Source of the DNA: Chrysogorgia sp. JL179-B06
Lineage: Eukaryota > Cnidaria > Anthozoa > Scleralcyonacea > Chrysogorgiidae
Reading direction: 5' to 3'
Assembly (NCBI GenBank): GCA_035772405.1
Contig: JAYKKM010000263.1
Span: 6,477,501 to 6,541,500, forward strand
Length of the DNA stretch: 64,000 bases
Made by a program: the position numbers and the translations under genes. Of this stretch, positions 45,885-56,744 are shown piece after piece; position 1 is the first letter of the stretch, and each line of letters begins with the position of its first letter. The notes beneath the pieces are model-generated. The model ran no database searches. It was not told the origin of the DNA and was given only the letters and a program-made list of their open reading frames with translations.

Positions 45885-46290
45885 GGTTTCAGTTGAATGG
45901 CGAGGACGGAAAGCTGATTGCAAAGGATATATAAGGTTGTTTTCACGAAGAAAACTGAAGAGAGATCTTGCGACGTGTTTTTCTATTATTTTTGAGAGGA
46001 CTGAAAGGATCGAAATTGGGCGATAATTGTTTCTATTGTCACAGGAACCAGATTTGTAGATTGGAGTCACTCTGGCCAGCTTCCATCTCGTCAAAAAACA
46101 CACGTTGATATAGAGAGATTCATGAGCTTGCACAATGGAGCTGCAATTATTGAGGCTGAAATTTTAAGTATACGAACACTTATTCCGTCAAGACCTGTTG
46201 TCTTATTTGTTGGGATATTGCTGATTATCTCCATCACCTGCTCCGGGGTGTACCAGAGGCTGAAACTGGCAATCCTGCCTTCGGTTGTTT
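45885..46290 (-). mobile_element. LINE A, 5' part
   Basis: On the minus strand YTPEQVMEIISNIPTNKTTG and LDGISVRILKISASIIAAPL (46140-46250), then WKLARVTPIYKSGSCDNRNN, YRPISILSVLSKIIEKHVAR and LQSAFRPRHSTET (45900-46080) are the fingers and early palm of the RT of LINE A. It is 5' truncated at about 46285, so no endonuclease is present. It continues at 41394 once LINE B is removed. Confidence 0.85.
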
Positions 46291-46535
46291 GGGCTCTCAG
46301 AAAAACCACAAAAGAACAAGCAGAATTCGGAAAGAAAAAAGTGATGGGAAAAAAGAAACCTCTTTCACACAAAGTGACAAGAGAGGAGGACCAAGAAGAG
46401 TGGAATAAATGGGTAAAACGCCAAGCCATTTGGTCATGAAGATGATCCAGGTTTAGTCATGTGGTTCCACAAAGCACAAGCGTACCTCGTATCATGCATG
46501 TCCTCTCTAACAATAAGAATGTTTTAGAATGAATT
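46285..46535 (+). pseudogene. coding-like fragment, family unknown
   Basis: LRKTTKEQAEFGKKKVMGKK and KPLSHKVTREEDQEEWNKWV read open to about 46436. One frameshift then leads to GHEDDPGLVMWFHKAQAYLV and SCMSSLTIRMF before TAG at about 46526. Highly charged and protein-like; not recognised. It abuts the truncated end of LINE A. Confidence 0.35.
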
Positions 46536-46823
46536 AAATTAGCAAAAATATTGGAAATAATGTACACTGTACAGTACAGCAAGTGTAATAAATGTTTGTA
46601 CACAACTATTTAGATTTTAGAGAAATTACATTGCACTATCTCATCCTTGTCCATGTTCTATTACTATATAAAACAACGTAAACCAAAAACAGGTAGTGCT
46701 TTATCATTAAATGGCATAGTTAATGTAACACAACAATATCAATATGATTTATGTTCATAATTTTTTCCTTTTTCGTGACTTGCTGGTTCCTTCGTCATTC
46801 GTGGCGCCTTTTTCATCTCTATC

Positions 46824-48721
46824 ATGGCAGGTTGTACCCCAAATCGAAATGATCTCGCAAGATCTTTGACAGAGGCTATTGGCAGAGCAATCAATCAGAC
46901 ATTAAGTAGCACAGAGGCAAGTACTGTTCTTATAGAAGGAATTTTGCACTTATGTCCAATTTAGTTTGTTCATTTAATATTCATTAATCCACCTTTGTCG
47001 AGTACATCTATAAATATTTAATGGCCGTGTTGTGAGTCCCTGCCACTCGGCTAGCTGAAGGAATGATTTTTAATGTTCTTGTAACGTTGCAGTTGCCAGT
47101 TCAAGCAAGTGCTACCAGTGGTAACAACACGGTACGATAATATTGTTTTAACAGTGATCTTTTTATTTTAATAGATAGTCTTTATAAGTAGCTGTTTAAT
47201 AATATACTTTGTGTTTTTGTTATACAGCAGCAGCAGCAGTCACATTCTCAGTTGCCCTTTCAAAATTCTTCGATTGCAAGGTCCGATACCAAATATTTTA
47301 AATACAAAATGAATAAAATAAAATCATGAATTGGCATAGGCTCTGAGGGCCTGAGGCTATATCTCATTATCCAATAAAACAAATAAATACAATAAGTTAT
47401 TACATGTAGATTAAATGACCAGCCCTAACAGGATCTAATCTTAACCAACATTTTTAAATACTAACCTTAACAGCTTCTTAACCCTTATCGTAACCCTAAT
47501 CTTAATCCTAAAAGAAATCCACGTTCTTTAAATCACTTTATAGTCACTTTCGATTTGGTTAGATAGTGGGCAGCCATGCAACATAACTATTGACTACCAA
47601 CTAGTCACTCTGAACAAAAAATCAGGAAAGCTTACTGTAAATGTAAAAGGTCGTTCAATAGGAATGACGAAAGTCACTAACCTGTGTAAGATACTGCCAT
47701 TTTAATCATGCCGAACTGGCATTAGTATAAATGTTGCAATGGACATGTAAACAGAACTTCATAAGAAATAGTGAGATGCATCAATACATGTGTTATTCCT
47801 CTTTTTGCATAAGAAATAACATGTTACATGTATTTGTTCATGTACACATACTGATGACCAGGCAACGTGACAATATGCAACACTTGTGCAATACAACGCC
47901 CAACACCGCAGAGGCAGTCGCTACTTCCGACAGGTGCAACAAATACATGTAGTGTCAATCTGGTAAGATAATGTATTGTTACTGTAGTTACTGATAGATA
48001 AGGGCCTTAACGAAGTGCCTTGGGAAAGTACATGCACCTCTCATTCTAAAGATTGTCAACGCTGCAGCATTTTGAAGTGAGCATTCTATTGTTTTTGTTC
48101 TCTCAAACAGGACCACCTCCCATCAATTTTTGGTGGATTCATGCAGGGGTCATCAAAAAGAAAGAGATCTGGTGTGTGTCAGCCAAAAGCACCAAAGATT
48201 TACACAAAAGATGTTGTGTGCATGTTGCCTCTTGAGGAGTGTATGTCCGATATTCCAATACCAAGAGGAGGCAAAAGAGCTCATTTAGCAGAAATGGGGT
48301 TAATTGCAAAAGTTTCAATTAACTCAGCCTTGAAAGCTAGAGGTTGTTCCGGAAATTTCCAGTGTTTTTGCCAGTGCTTTTAACTTCCCTAATGGGGAAG
48401 TTTTATTATTTGACTTTTTAAGGTAACGTTACAAAAACATGCGTTATGAGCATTTTTACAACGTATAACGATATTCTAGCTATTGAGTCACAGACCTTTA
48501 TCTGAAAGGTACTAATTTTTTGTTGCCAATGTCTTTTTTAATTTAGTATTATGCCTGGGACAAAGAAACTTGCCATTCCAAAAACTTCTCAGTCCTTTTG
48601 CTGGAATGCACCTGAGGTGATATCCTTGTGCTCACAAGGTTGCCTGTATGTGTTGGCAAAAATTAATCCTATTGAAAAAGTAAATGAATGTGAAGAGGTA
48701 CAGGTTGACTTCAACGTCTAA
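46824..48721 (+). CDS. uncharacterised multi-exon gene (family member 1)
   Basis: Proposed exons: 46824-46916 (MAGCTPNRNDLARSLTEAIG, donor GAG^GCAAGT, a GC-AG type), 47093-47131 (LPVQASATSGNNT), 47228-47280 (QQQQSHSQLPFQNSS), 47912-47962 (containing QVQQIHVV), 48111-48422 (IYTKDVVCMLPLEE, IPIPRGGKRAHLAEMGLIAK, EISSVFASAFNFPNGEVLLF) and 48546-48721 (GTKKLAIPKTSQSFCWNAPE, ending TAA). A single extra A near 48335 shifts the frame; exon phases around 47280 and 47962 are not fully resolved. The core KDVVC...IPRG...L...GLIGKV is shared with 57481-58519. I recall similar unnamed proteins in cnidarian and sponge genomes. No known enzymatic motif is visible; a cytosolic or nuclear protein with a compact C-terminal domain is an inference. 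Confidence 0.6.
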
Positions 48722-48874
48722 TCTTGAACGTCTAATATACAGTAGCTGTGGCTATGACTATGTTTTACACCCATAGAACACTTGTGACCATTATCTAACC
48801 TAAACTTAATGTTACAATATTATTAAGTCTCATTAAACTATCTTGTTATGCAAATATATACAGTAGTGATTACA

Positions 48875-49115
48875 ATACATGATGATCGTCAAGCTCAAAT
48901 CCTCAGAAAATGAATCCCAGACAGTTTCCTAAGTATTACTGGTTAGCAATCAAACCAAGTACATCATTGTGACCTTCGATCTCCATAACAGTCTTGATAT
49001 TAGAGCATGTCATAGCCAATCAAGTTACAGGTTCAAGCCCTGTCTGGGACATATTCTGAGGATTTGAGCTTGACAATCGTCCATGTATCGTCTGAGCTTG
49101 TTCACTTAGTACTTT
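48875..49115. repeat. head-to-head pair of family 1 SINE fragments
   Basis: An inverted fragment (CGTCAAGCTCAAATCCTCAG at about 48887) faces a forward copy (B box GGTTCAAGCCC at about 49029, then TTCTGAGGATTTGAGCTTGA and CAATCGTCCATGTATCG at about 49055-49090). Both match the copies at 28446 and 32318. Confidence 0.65.
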
Positions 49116-49690
49116 GTTTGCCATTAAAATTAATTCCATGAAAAATCAAAAATCTATAGCTACTTGACAACTGGTATGCAATATCACATGAAGAAATATT
49201 TTGAGTAATGCCAAATGTTTGGAAGTTAAATTTATACATACAAATTATGATAACACTTCTAAAACCAATGCCATTACTCAGAATTTGTGCTTTTTAGCAA
49301 GGATTTAAATGATCCTTAGAAATTCCCTTTTGTTGATTGTTGTCCCTACTTGATCATTATCATGGGTTATGTAAACGGTTATTCCCGATAAATATCTGTA
49401 TAACATACCACTTTGTTTCCTTAGACCAGATAAAGGATGGGCTTTCTCCATCATTCAAATTATTTGGATTAATAGACACTTGATTATCCACATTTCAATT
49501 GCAAATCTTCTCACAATGGAATACTCTAAGACAAGTTTTTGATAAGATAAGTTCAGGACAACTATTTGATTTGCTGCAAACGTTCACATGCATTTAGCCC
49601 GCCTTGACAGAAAATCATGGTTATGCCTCTGATGTAAATGTCCTCATTTTGACATCACGCTGCATGATGACTTATTGAAGAAGCCTGTAA
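49116..49690. other. no gene seen
   Basis: AT-rich DNA without supported coding blocks or recognised repeats. Confidence 0.45.
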
Positions 49691-49693
49691 ATA

Positions 49694-49846
49694 GACCTTA
49701 TTCAAAAATGGCCGCTGATTTAATATTCTATTATATGCATATAAATTTGCCCTTATGACCTCGTTATCGTGCAAAACGAGGTCATCAGGGCCAATTTATA
49801 TGCATATAAAAGAATATAAAATCAGCGGCCGTTTTTGAATAAGGTC
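49694..49846. mobile_element. 153-bp foldback MITE with TA flanks
   Basis: GACCTTATTCAAAAATGGCC at the left is the inverse of GGCCGTTTTTGAATAAGGTC at the right. The arms extend for about 70 bp to an AACGAGGT/ACCTCGTT core. TA occurs on both sides (49692-49693 and 49847-49848), as expected for Tc1/mariner-type or similar elements. Confidence 0.85.
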
Positions 49847-49904
49847 TACATCTTTGGGATTATGTAACAAAATTATGAAAGTATGTAATCCCATGATGCT
49901 AAAC

Positions 49905-50275
49905 ATAATGATGATGATGTTTGCTATTTATATAGCGCAAATTAGCATATGTATATGATCAAATGCGCTTTACAACATCGATAATTTATTCTATTATATT
50001 CAGTACCTAGTACCCAGTACCCCAATCAATTAACCTTAACTATTTATTTTTACAGTTTTTATCATCATTAGTTTTCCTAACTATTCATCCTAACCCGCCC
50101 TGTCAACTTCCGTGTGGGAGGAAACCGGAGAACCCGGAGAAAACCCACGACTTTCGGCAGAGTGTTGACCAACTCTTTCCACGTGCGATCAAATGTCCGA
50201 ACACAGGATTCGAACTCTTGACCTCAGAGGTGGGAGGCAGTGGCACTGACCACTAGACCACCGAAGCCCCTAAAC
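49905..50275 (-). repeat. tRNA-derived SINE, family 2
   Basis: On the minus strand CTTCGGTGGTCTAGTGGTCA (A box) and AGAGTTCGAATCCTG (B box) start the element at about 50272. The body has GTGGGTTTTCTCCGGGTTCT and CCGGTTTCCTCCCAC, then GCGCTATATAAATAGCAAAC and an (ATC)n tail near 49905-49915. The cloverleaf is not intact, so it is a SINE and not a tRNA gene. Confidence 0.85.
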
Positions 50276-50540
50276 AAAACATACGAAGTTACCTACGTTT
50301 TGAGTGCTTTAATTTAATAATCCCAAAGATATATATACACGCTTTTTCAGTAAGTTACAAAATATATATATATGTATATATATATATATACCATGTGACA
50401 TCACAGTGAGGATCCGGCTTTACATATCAAACAAATCTTAATCAGTGCAGGTATATTGTACCCAAAAATTAAACACTGAGTTATTTAGTTTGACGTCTAA
50501 TGAAACAATGAAATTCAGCACAACACAATAGTGTCTACTA
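50276..50540. other. no gene; (TA)n run
   Basis: An (AT)n microsatellite lies at about 50360-50390. Nothing else is recognised. Confidence 0.5.
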
Positions 50541-51070
50541 TACAGTACTGCCTAGAAGTAACCTAACGAAAACCTAGGTCGAACCAGGTTGAACCTCCGT
50601 GAAACCTAGGGTCAACCTAAATCTCACCTCGGTTGATCCTAGGTGGCACCTAGGTCTCACCTCGGTCTAACCTCGGTCTAACCTAGGTTTAACCGTTCGT
50701 AAGCAAGCGCGGTTCTCACGTCGGAAATTATACGACACGTTCCGGAACGAGTAGATTTTTCCGAAGTTTGGCGTCCTTTGGCCATTTGAGAAAACCGCGT
50801 CAAACCATAAGGTTCACTCCATCGTTTCTTAAATAGTGGAGAAATTATCGCAATAAGCCAGGGAACGAATTGTTTCGCTTTGGTCTTCATCAGTTCCGAT
50901 AACAAAAATCGCGGACATCCTTGAATTCAAACATCGAGATCGGCTTTAAATTTTATATCTTTCTCGGTATCGACGAAATGGTGGGAATCTGCGAGATGCG
51001 CCACGTAGTTGAAGCAAACCGCTTTTGAAAAAGTAACACTTGAAGTTCATCGAGGAAACAATGAAAGCGA

Positions 51071-51304
51071 ATGACGAATTAACATCTGCTGAAATTATAT
51101 ATCAAACTGGTGGACGAATGCGCCGTTGATTTCCCACGGAGGCATGAAAATTCGCGTTATTGCCAGTTCGTTCGAGAGCCAAACAAAATAAAGAGGCTCT
51201 TGTTCTGTTTGAATGCCTTAGCAGTAAAAGACGCGTTCGAGGACGTCATTTTTTACGGACGAGACTAGTGTCCAAATCGAACAATATGCACGTGCATATC
51301 ACTG
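51071..51304 (+). pseudogene. Tc1/mariner transposase fragment in element 1
   Basis: DELTSAEI (helix-turn-helix region) is followed after frameshifts by RYCQFVREPNKIKRLLFCLN and ALAVKDAFEDVIF (about 51154-51250). One base further, TDETSVQIEQYARA (about 51253-51290) contains the first catalytic Asp of the DDE/D domain in the FTDE context typical of Tc1/mariner proteins. The remaining catalytic residues are not found. Element 2 holds a parallel remnant, which shows the two elements are relatives. Confidence 0.65.
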
Positions 51305-51519
51305 GCAATATCACTAGCAAACTGAACAATGAACCGTTTCAAACGTCGAACTTCTCATGTGCCGAACATTAGGTTCAACCATGCTGATTAATATCAAAAT
51401 ATTATCGCATAGGCGTAACAAAAATTCTTGTAACGAATAAATCACCTTAACGCAGCGCGCAGGTATATATTATTCTCGTTAAAGCAGCTTTTTGTTTACA
51501 TTCGTATTTGGTTCGTATA

Positions 51520-52305
51520 TTTTACCGACGGTAATCGGTAAAAATGGCACTGGAAAAAATGGCACCGGAAAAAATGGCACCGGAAAAAATGGCACCGGAA
51601 AAAATGGCACCGGAAAAAATGGCACCGAAATAATGACTTATGCGGAAAAAATGGCCCAGCTAAAAATTATAAAATAAAGAAACGAAAAAAACAAAAAAAA
51701 GGTTGACATTCCCAAGGCAAATGTTTCTCGCAACAAAATCTCACTGCGATAAAAATGGCACCTCTAATGGTTGATATTTGAATGGGTATTGTTGAAGAGC
51801 ATTAACGGAAAGCGCGCTGACAATAGTCGACATTTGAATGAGTCATTGCTTATTGTTAAAGTAATTGCATTTTTCAAAAATAGATACTGATGTGAGTTGT
51901 TTGATGTGAGATGTGTCTATAAATATAGTGCAACTTTAGCATGTCATTTGTCTGTATTCATCGGTATTCGTAACACGTGCAGGAATTAGAAGCGAAATGG
52001 AATTAATTGCAAGCAACAAGGGAGGAATGAAACTGTGCTTTGGTGGTTATATGTACACCAAACAGGTTTCCAAACCAAATCACGTTCGTTGGAGATGTCT
52101 TAAGAGAACTCTAGTATTGCTAGAATTAAATTTAGAGTAACTAGTAAACTAAAATATTCAAATTCGTAAAAAAATTGTTGTTGTTTTCGTTTCTTTATTT
52201 TACAATTTTTTAGCGGTGGCATTTTTTCCGCATAAGTCATTGTGCCGGTGCCATTTTTTCCGGTGCCATTATTTCCGCCATTCTTTACCGACAACCGGCC
52301 ATCTG
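51520..52305. mobile_element. nested element with terminal tandem arrays (AAAAATGGCACCGG)
   Basis: The left end carries about six copies of a 15-bp unit (GGCACCGGAAAAAAT, 51543-51625). The right end has the inverse with fewer copies (about 52240-52275). The adjoining blocks AATGACTTATGCGGAAAAAA and AAAATAAAGAAACGAAAA occur at both ends in inverse (about 51630-51690 and 52185-52240). TACCGA lies at both outer edges. It has no transposase and a non-coding interior. Confidence 0.75.
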
Positions 52306-52934
52306 AATTTATTAGCATATCAACAGGAGGATTTACATATATTCAACCAATAATTATTAAGACTTTAATACCTTCAGGCGATGCTTTAGACGTCCCTTTC
52401 GTTTTCCTTGGGTAACTTCTTTACGGAAACCTTAGCATTCTTTTATGATATTATACATGAGTGCTATGAATAAGAACGGTATGACACCTCGCTTGCACAG
52501 AATAATAATCAAATTCCGGTGGATTTGACACTGGCACTATTAAACGTGCACTTTTCAGTAGTGATTTCGAATGAAAAAACGCGAATGGTGTGCATATAGT
52601 ATAGTGCATTGACAAACGGGGGAATTGTGATTATCATGTTTAACAATGAAGCAATTTTCGCGTTGGCTAAAATGTCACTTCAAGCGTTTGGTTGTTTGTG
52701 ATAGTTTAATAGGTTGTGGCAAATGGGGCCAAACCGCTAAAGTCGATTTTAATAACAATAGTTTCAGATTTTTTGCTGTGCGAAGTTACTCCGTAATCCG
52801 AAGCACGCGTTTAAAAGAAAACTGAACCGACAGTAAAGTGAAAATATGATGAACTGCCAAATGGCAACGAAATACTGACACTTTCTGCGAGCGGAGCCCT
52901 AGGGGAGAGTATAATTACTGAAGGCCTCCGCACA

Positions 52935-53385
52935 CACATAAATTAGTCAGTTCGCCACACATAAAGTCAGTTCGCTACACACATTAAATCAGTTCGCTAC
53001 AACTCATCATTTATTAAAAAACAATCAACTTGATTTGTTTAATACGTATTTACTAAACAGATCACCTCAAATAATGACAGTGCAACAGCGTTATAAATCT
53101 TAGATGGAATCTAAGCGATGCATGTCGTCCATCGCCAATGCGCGCTGCCATTAATACTCTCAGTCTTTTGCCAAGCTAATTTTAATGCAGTTTTGTTGAA
53201 ATAGCTGGTATACAACAATAAGTAATAATAAATAATATATATTAATAATACACAATAAGTGTGACTCAGAGATGCCGTCCATCGGAATCGCCAACGCGCT
53301 TTCGGTGATATATATTCCGCTTTCCGTTTATGTGTGTACGTAGCGAACTGACTTTATGTGTGTGGCGAACTGACTCTAGGTTTAG
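52935..53385. mobile_element. nested element with terminal tandem arrays (CACATAAAGTCAGTTCGC)
   Basis: Left: three units of CACACATAAAGTCAGTTCGC type, spaced about 24 bp (52930-53003). Right: two inverse units GCGAACTGACTTTATGTGTG (about 53325-53375). The interior has a diverged pair of GTCCATCGCCAATGCGCG-type segments (53128 and 53277) but no reading frame of note. Confidence 0.65.
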
Positions 53386-54071
53386 CGAAACCGACCGGTT
53401 ACCTCCGTTCCAAACGTCATGGGGTTTTAAACGCGCGTTCGGAAGTTCGTTGGCATTCGACATTTATATGCTTAGTTCCAAATCTAAAACTGATCACGGC
53501 CGAGACAAGAATGACACAATGCGGAACTTCTAATCGTCTGAAAGTAAACTGAAACCGACAGATCGTGATTTTGGACATTGGTGGTGCCATTTGCCACAAA
53601 CTACAACTCCAAACCATATTCCAAACGCCGATCACTGTGTCTTTAACGAAAATCTTTCAAGGAGATTGTAGCCCACGCGAAAACTATTCATTCATTCATT
53701 TGATAATCACAAACTCACTGGTTGGTTTCACAAATCAAAAGTCCGCTGTTTACACAGCACTCTACTTTTTACACCGAGAGTAATATTTGATTTTGGATGG
53801 GACGGCATACTGTCATACTGTTATTGATACACGCGCGTTACTGAATAGTCGGACAAGGTCGGAACCCGAAGTGTTTAGTCGACGTAGTTTTTCTCATGCG
53901 GTTGGTTTTGTCGACCGCAACCTCACCGCTAATCCACCGCAACCTCACCGCTAAATGACCGCAACCGCAGTGTTAGGTTATTTCTAGGCAGTACTGTAAG
54001 TCCATTCGATTAGCAAATTAATGGGTTATATATATTTTAAGTAACATAACTAATTAGCACCACGCTATGAC

Positions 54072-54112
54072 GGCGGGCGAGGGGTTGTTGCGTACACGTA
54101 TTTCTAGTTTAC
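54072..54112. repeat. element terminus, family copy C
   Basis: GGGCGAGGGGTTGTTGCGTA plus CACGTATTTCTAGTTTA is identical to 18929-18966. It directly abuts the outer MITE end at 54118. Confidence 0.7.
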
Positions 54113-55389
54113 TATAATAAAACTCTAAGGCGGACACACCTACAGTACTGCTCAGAAATAACCTAACACTGCAGTTCGGTTGCGGTTCGGGTTAGGTTGC
54201 GGTTCGGGTTAGGTTGGGGTTAGGTTGGGGTTCGGTTGGGGTTAGGTTGCGGTTCGGTTGGGGTTAGGTTGGGGTTAGGTTCGGTTTGCGGTCGATACAC
54301 ATTAGCGTGTGTGAAAACGACTTGGGTTCCGACTATTTCCGACATGGAAAGCGTTTAGTTTAAAATGTAGAGGCACCAAAAGCAAAATAGATCTTCATGT
54401 TTGGCTTCATTCTTTGTCTGTTTCATGTCCTATTGACAAGAATACACTCGCGCAAGAGATTCGCAGTTGAAAGTGCAACGTTGTGCTTTCGCCGTCCAAA
54501 ACCTAATTCAAGTAATGTTCGACTTATACTGCACTCGTGGCACCGTTTGCAGCGAATCTTAATGACTGTGATAGTATTACGAAAATATAATGATTGCGGC
54601 AGAGCGTGTGTCCGTTTTAATTCCTAAACCGTTTTCCCCGATCATTATTATTTATTGCAGTGCGTCAGCCGCGTATAGCATGGCAGAAACTAGAAAGAGC
54701 CTATATCTCTGATGAAGGCCTTCTCTCGAAATTGTTAGACCTATTATTCACGATTTCGGCACTACACTAAACCTTTTAGCATTTTCGATTCCTAACTGAT
54801 AATTCACGTGTCGAAAAGTGGATTGGCATGAAGTTTCAACCATTTCTGTGTTTACATGAAGCGAATCGAAAATTCGATCGGCTTACAATGCCGGATCGAC
54901 TCGACTTTTCAAAACAAAAGAAATCGACACTATTTCTTTTGAGGGGATTGAGTGTTCCAATGGGATTGAAATTTCGATCCGACGTCATTGAATACTGTAT
55001 CTGCTAGTGAAAATATTTTAAGTTAATAGGAAGTCAAAAAATCATCATTAACAAAATTAGATTTGAACGGTTCGAATGCCTTTGTTGAAGAAACTAAAAG
55101 CGTCGTAAATCAAAATATCGCTTGACAGGTTTGAATATAATTGGCCACAACACGAGGAACGTATGAATATATTGAATAATAATTGTATTCTAGTGCTGTT
55201 TCGGGCGAGGTTGTTCACACAGGTGAAGCTTTTTCATGTCTCGTTTACACGGCGACGGAATTTTATAACGAAGTGTCTATTCGTCCGGCAGATATAACAA
55301 CAATATATAGAGGCGTTCGTTCACAACGCGCGATTTCCGGTCGAGTTTCATAAAAATATAGTTTGGTATACTGGGTTTGCCTTTTCTGC

Positions 55390-55475
55390 ATAGTTTTTGG
55401 TTAGGATTTGGGTTATGGTTAGGGTTAGGTTATGGTTAGGGTTAGGATTTGGGTTATGATTAGGTTTTATTTTAG
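55390..55475. repeat. TTAGGG/TTTGGG-like patch
   Basis: GGTTATGGTTAGGGTTAGG and GATTTGGGTTATG alternate irregularly within element 2. The adjoining CTGCATAGTTTTTGGTTAGG is shared (inverse) with about 33245-33275. It is an interstitial low-complexity patch, not a telomere. Confidence 0.6.
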
Positions 55476-55811
55476 AATTATTGTTACGATTACTGACTGC
55501 CGGACCTCTAGTTTTTCCCGAACAAGTTTCGGTTACCGGACCTATATAGCCACATCGATTTTATAAACGTTCTCCAAATACGAAAACGGATTGTTCATCG
55601 TAATCATATTAATGCAATCTGCTGAAACAAAGTAGATGTTACTGTTAGCTCTTGTAGACCAACGTGTACCGAATACAATTCACTGAAAAAGTTCTGCAGC
55701 TAAAATGCGTTTGTCAAACTTTAATTCAATTTGCCGTATTGATTTAGACGAATTTCGTAACATGTGACCACGGAAGTGTCAACGCTATTATTGTTGCCAA
55801 GTTATATCTAT

Positions 55812-55990
55812 TTTAGTGCGTTGAGTATCACGTTTTCAAACGTGTCTTTCTCCGTTAAAGCTTTGAGACAAAACGCCATCTGCACGAATAATTGACATCC
55901 GACGAATAGTAGAATTCAAAATATTCACACCGCATTCTTCCATTAGTTTAGTTTTCAATTTGGCATGCAGATGTTAACTCGTCGTTCATG
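55812..55990 (-). pseudogene. Tc1/mariner transposase fragment in element 2
   Basis: On the minus strand NDELTSA, then KLMEECGVNILNSTIRRMS across a small shift (a TIRR-type second helix-turn-helix) and ALTEKDTFENVI align with DELTSAEI and ALAVKDAFEDVIF in element 1. The first catalytic Asp is not preserved here. It is too decayed to encode an active protein. Confidence 0.55.
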
Positions 55991-56529
55991 TCATCTTATC
56001 GTCGATATATTTGCGTGAAATAATTCGATTCCATGAGTAAATAGACAGTTTTCTCATTTCACCAAACAACGCCGTCGCGTAACTGAAAGGCAAACTTCGG
56101 AAATGATCGTATTTCCTATCCTGTGAAACTTGAAGAACGGTTACGGTCACGCCAGACTACGACCTAGGTTCGACCGAGGATCGACCGAAGATCGACCTAG
56201 GTTCGACCTATGTTCGACCTAGGTTCGACCGCGGTTTTCGTTAGGTTATTTCTGAGTAGTACTGTATAAGGCAGACAACAAATTTGGCCCGAAGGTGTCC
56301 GCCTTAGAGAGAGTTGGCTGTATACAAGGAAATTGAAGATTCATAGTTGCATGTGCCCATAAAAGAAACAATGCCTGACAAATCCTGAGAGTCCATCATG
56401 CCAACAAGGGTTGAGTCATCTCTAATCTGATCCTTGTCAGAAATTACAGGTAGAGTAATCAGGTCCTGATTCATCAGCTTCAATGGTAGGTATTTCCATG
56501 TCGATGTCACGAAATACGTTGCTGATTCC

Positions 56530-56700
56530 CAGTGGGCACACGTCGTAGCGACGTCGATTTTTGGTTGAAATCAGGTCGCGACGTTGCACAACGTGATATC
56601 GACGTTCTCCAGACGTCGTTTTGTCGACGTTGTGACAACGTCGGTAAAAGACGTTGTTTCGACGTCGAATTTCGGTTGCATTTCCGCTACCCACACTTCG
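56530..56700. repeat. CGACGTTG-rich repeat block
   Basis: GACGTCG/CGACGTTG motifs recur at irregular short intervals on both strands (for example CGACGTTGTGACAACGTCGG, self-complementary in part). It has no protein support. Confidence 0.55.
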
Positions 56701-56744
56701 CGGTCGAAATGTATGGGGCGCCAAGTATCTTTTTATTATTTAGC

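Larger units (their letters stand above)
50543..53996 (+). mobile_element. Tc1/mariner-type element 1 (CAGTACTG family), with two nested elements
   Basis: TA + CAGTACTGCCTAGAAGTAAC at the left and its inverse TTATTTCTAGGCAGTACTG + TA at the right define 3,454 bp. End type A (left) continues CTAACGAAAACCTAGGTCG with an array of roughly 12-bp ACCTAGGTCTAA/ACCTCGGTC units to about 50695. End type B (right) carries GCGGTGAGGTTGCGGT units (about 53915-53970). A transposase remnant lies at 51071-51304. Nested elements at 51520-52305 and 52935-53385 account for about 1.2 kb of the length, leaving a core about the size of element 2. Confidence 0.8.
54143..56264 (-). mobile_element. Tc1/mariner-type element 2 (CAGTACTG family), reverse orientation
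   Basis: TA + CAGTACTGCTCAGAAATAAC at the left (end type B, CTAACACTGC then GGTTGCGGTTCGGGTTAG units to about 54290) and AACCTAACGAAAACCGCGGT (inverse, end type A with ACCTAGGTCGAA units, about 56155-56240) at the right before TA. Type B and type A are swapped relative to element 1, so the orientation is opposite. Length is 2,122 bp. A transposase remnant is at 55812-55990 (-). A TTAGGG-like patch lies at about 55390-55470. Confidence 0.8.
54118..56315. repeat. older MITE split by mariner element 2
   Basis: ACTCTAAGGCGGACACACC (54121-54140) and GGTGTCCGCCTTAGAGAG (56294-56312) are inverse. The second half continues to them through AAGGCAGACAACAAATTTGG after the TA at 56265. Element 2 sits inside, so this MITE was here first. 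Confidence 0.65.

Noticed and set aside
50180..50275. tRNA gene (A and B boxes, minus strand)
   Set aside because: The cloverleaf arms do not pair, and the sequence continues into a SINE body with a microsatellite tail.
54708..54745. Second hammerhead-like phrase (CTGATGAAGGCC...CGAAA)
   Set aside because: The arms do not form stems around a cleavage site; only the conserved core letters match.
55390..55475. Interstitial telomere or chromosome end
   Set aside because: TTAGGG units are irregular, few, and inside a mariner-type element.
56530..56700. Regulatory CpG-type island
   Set aside because: The CG content comes from repeated CGACGT motifs of a dispersed repeat, with no gene start nearby.
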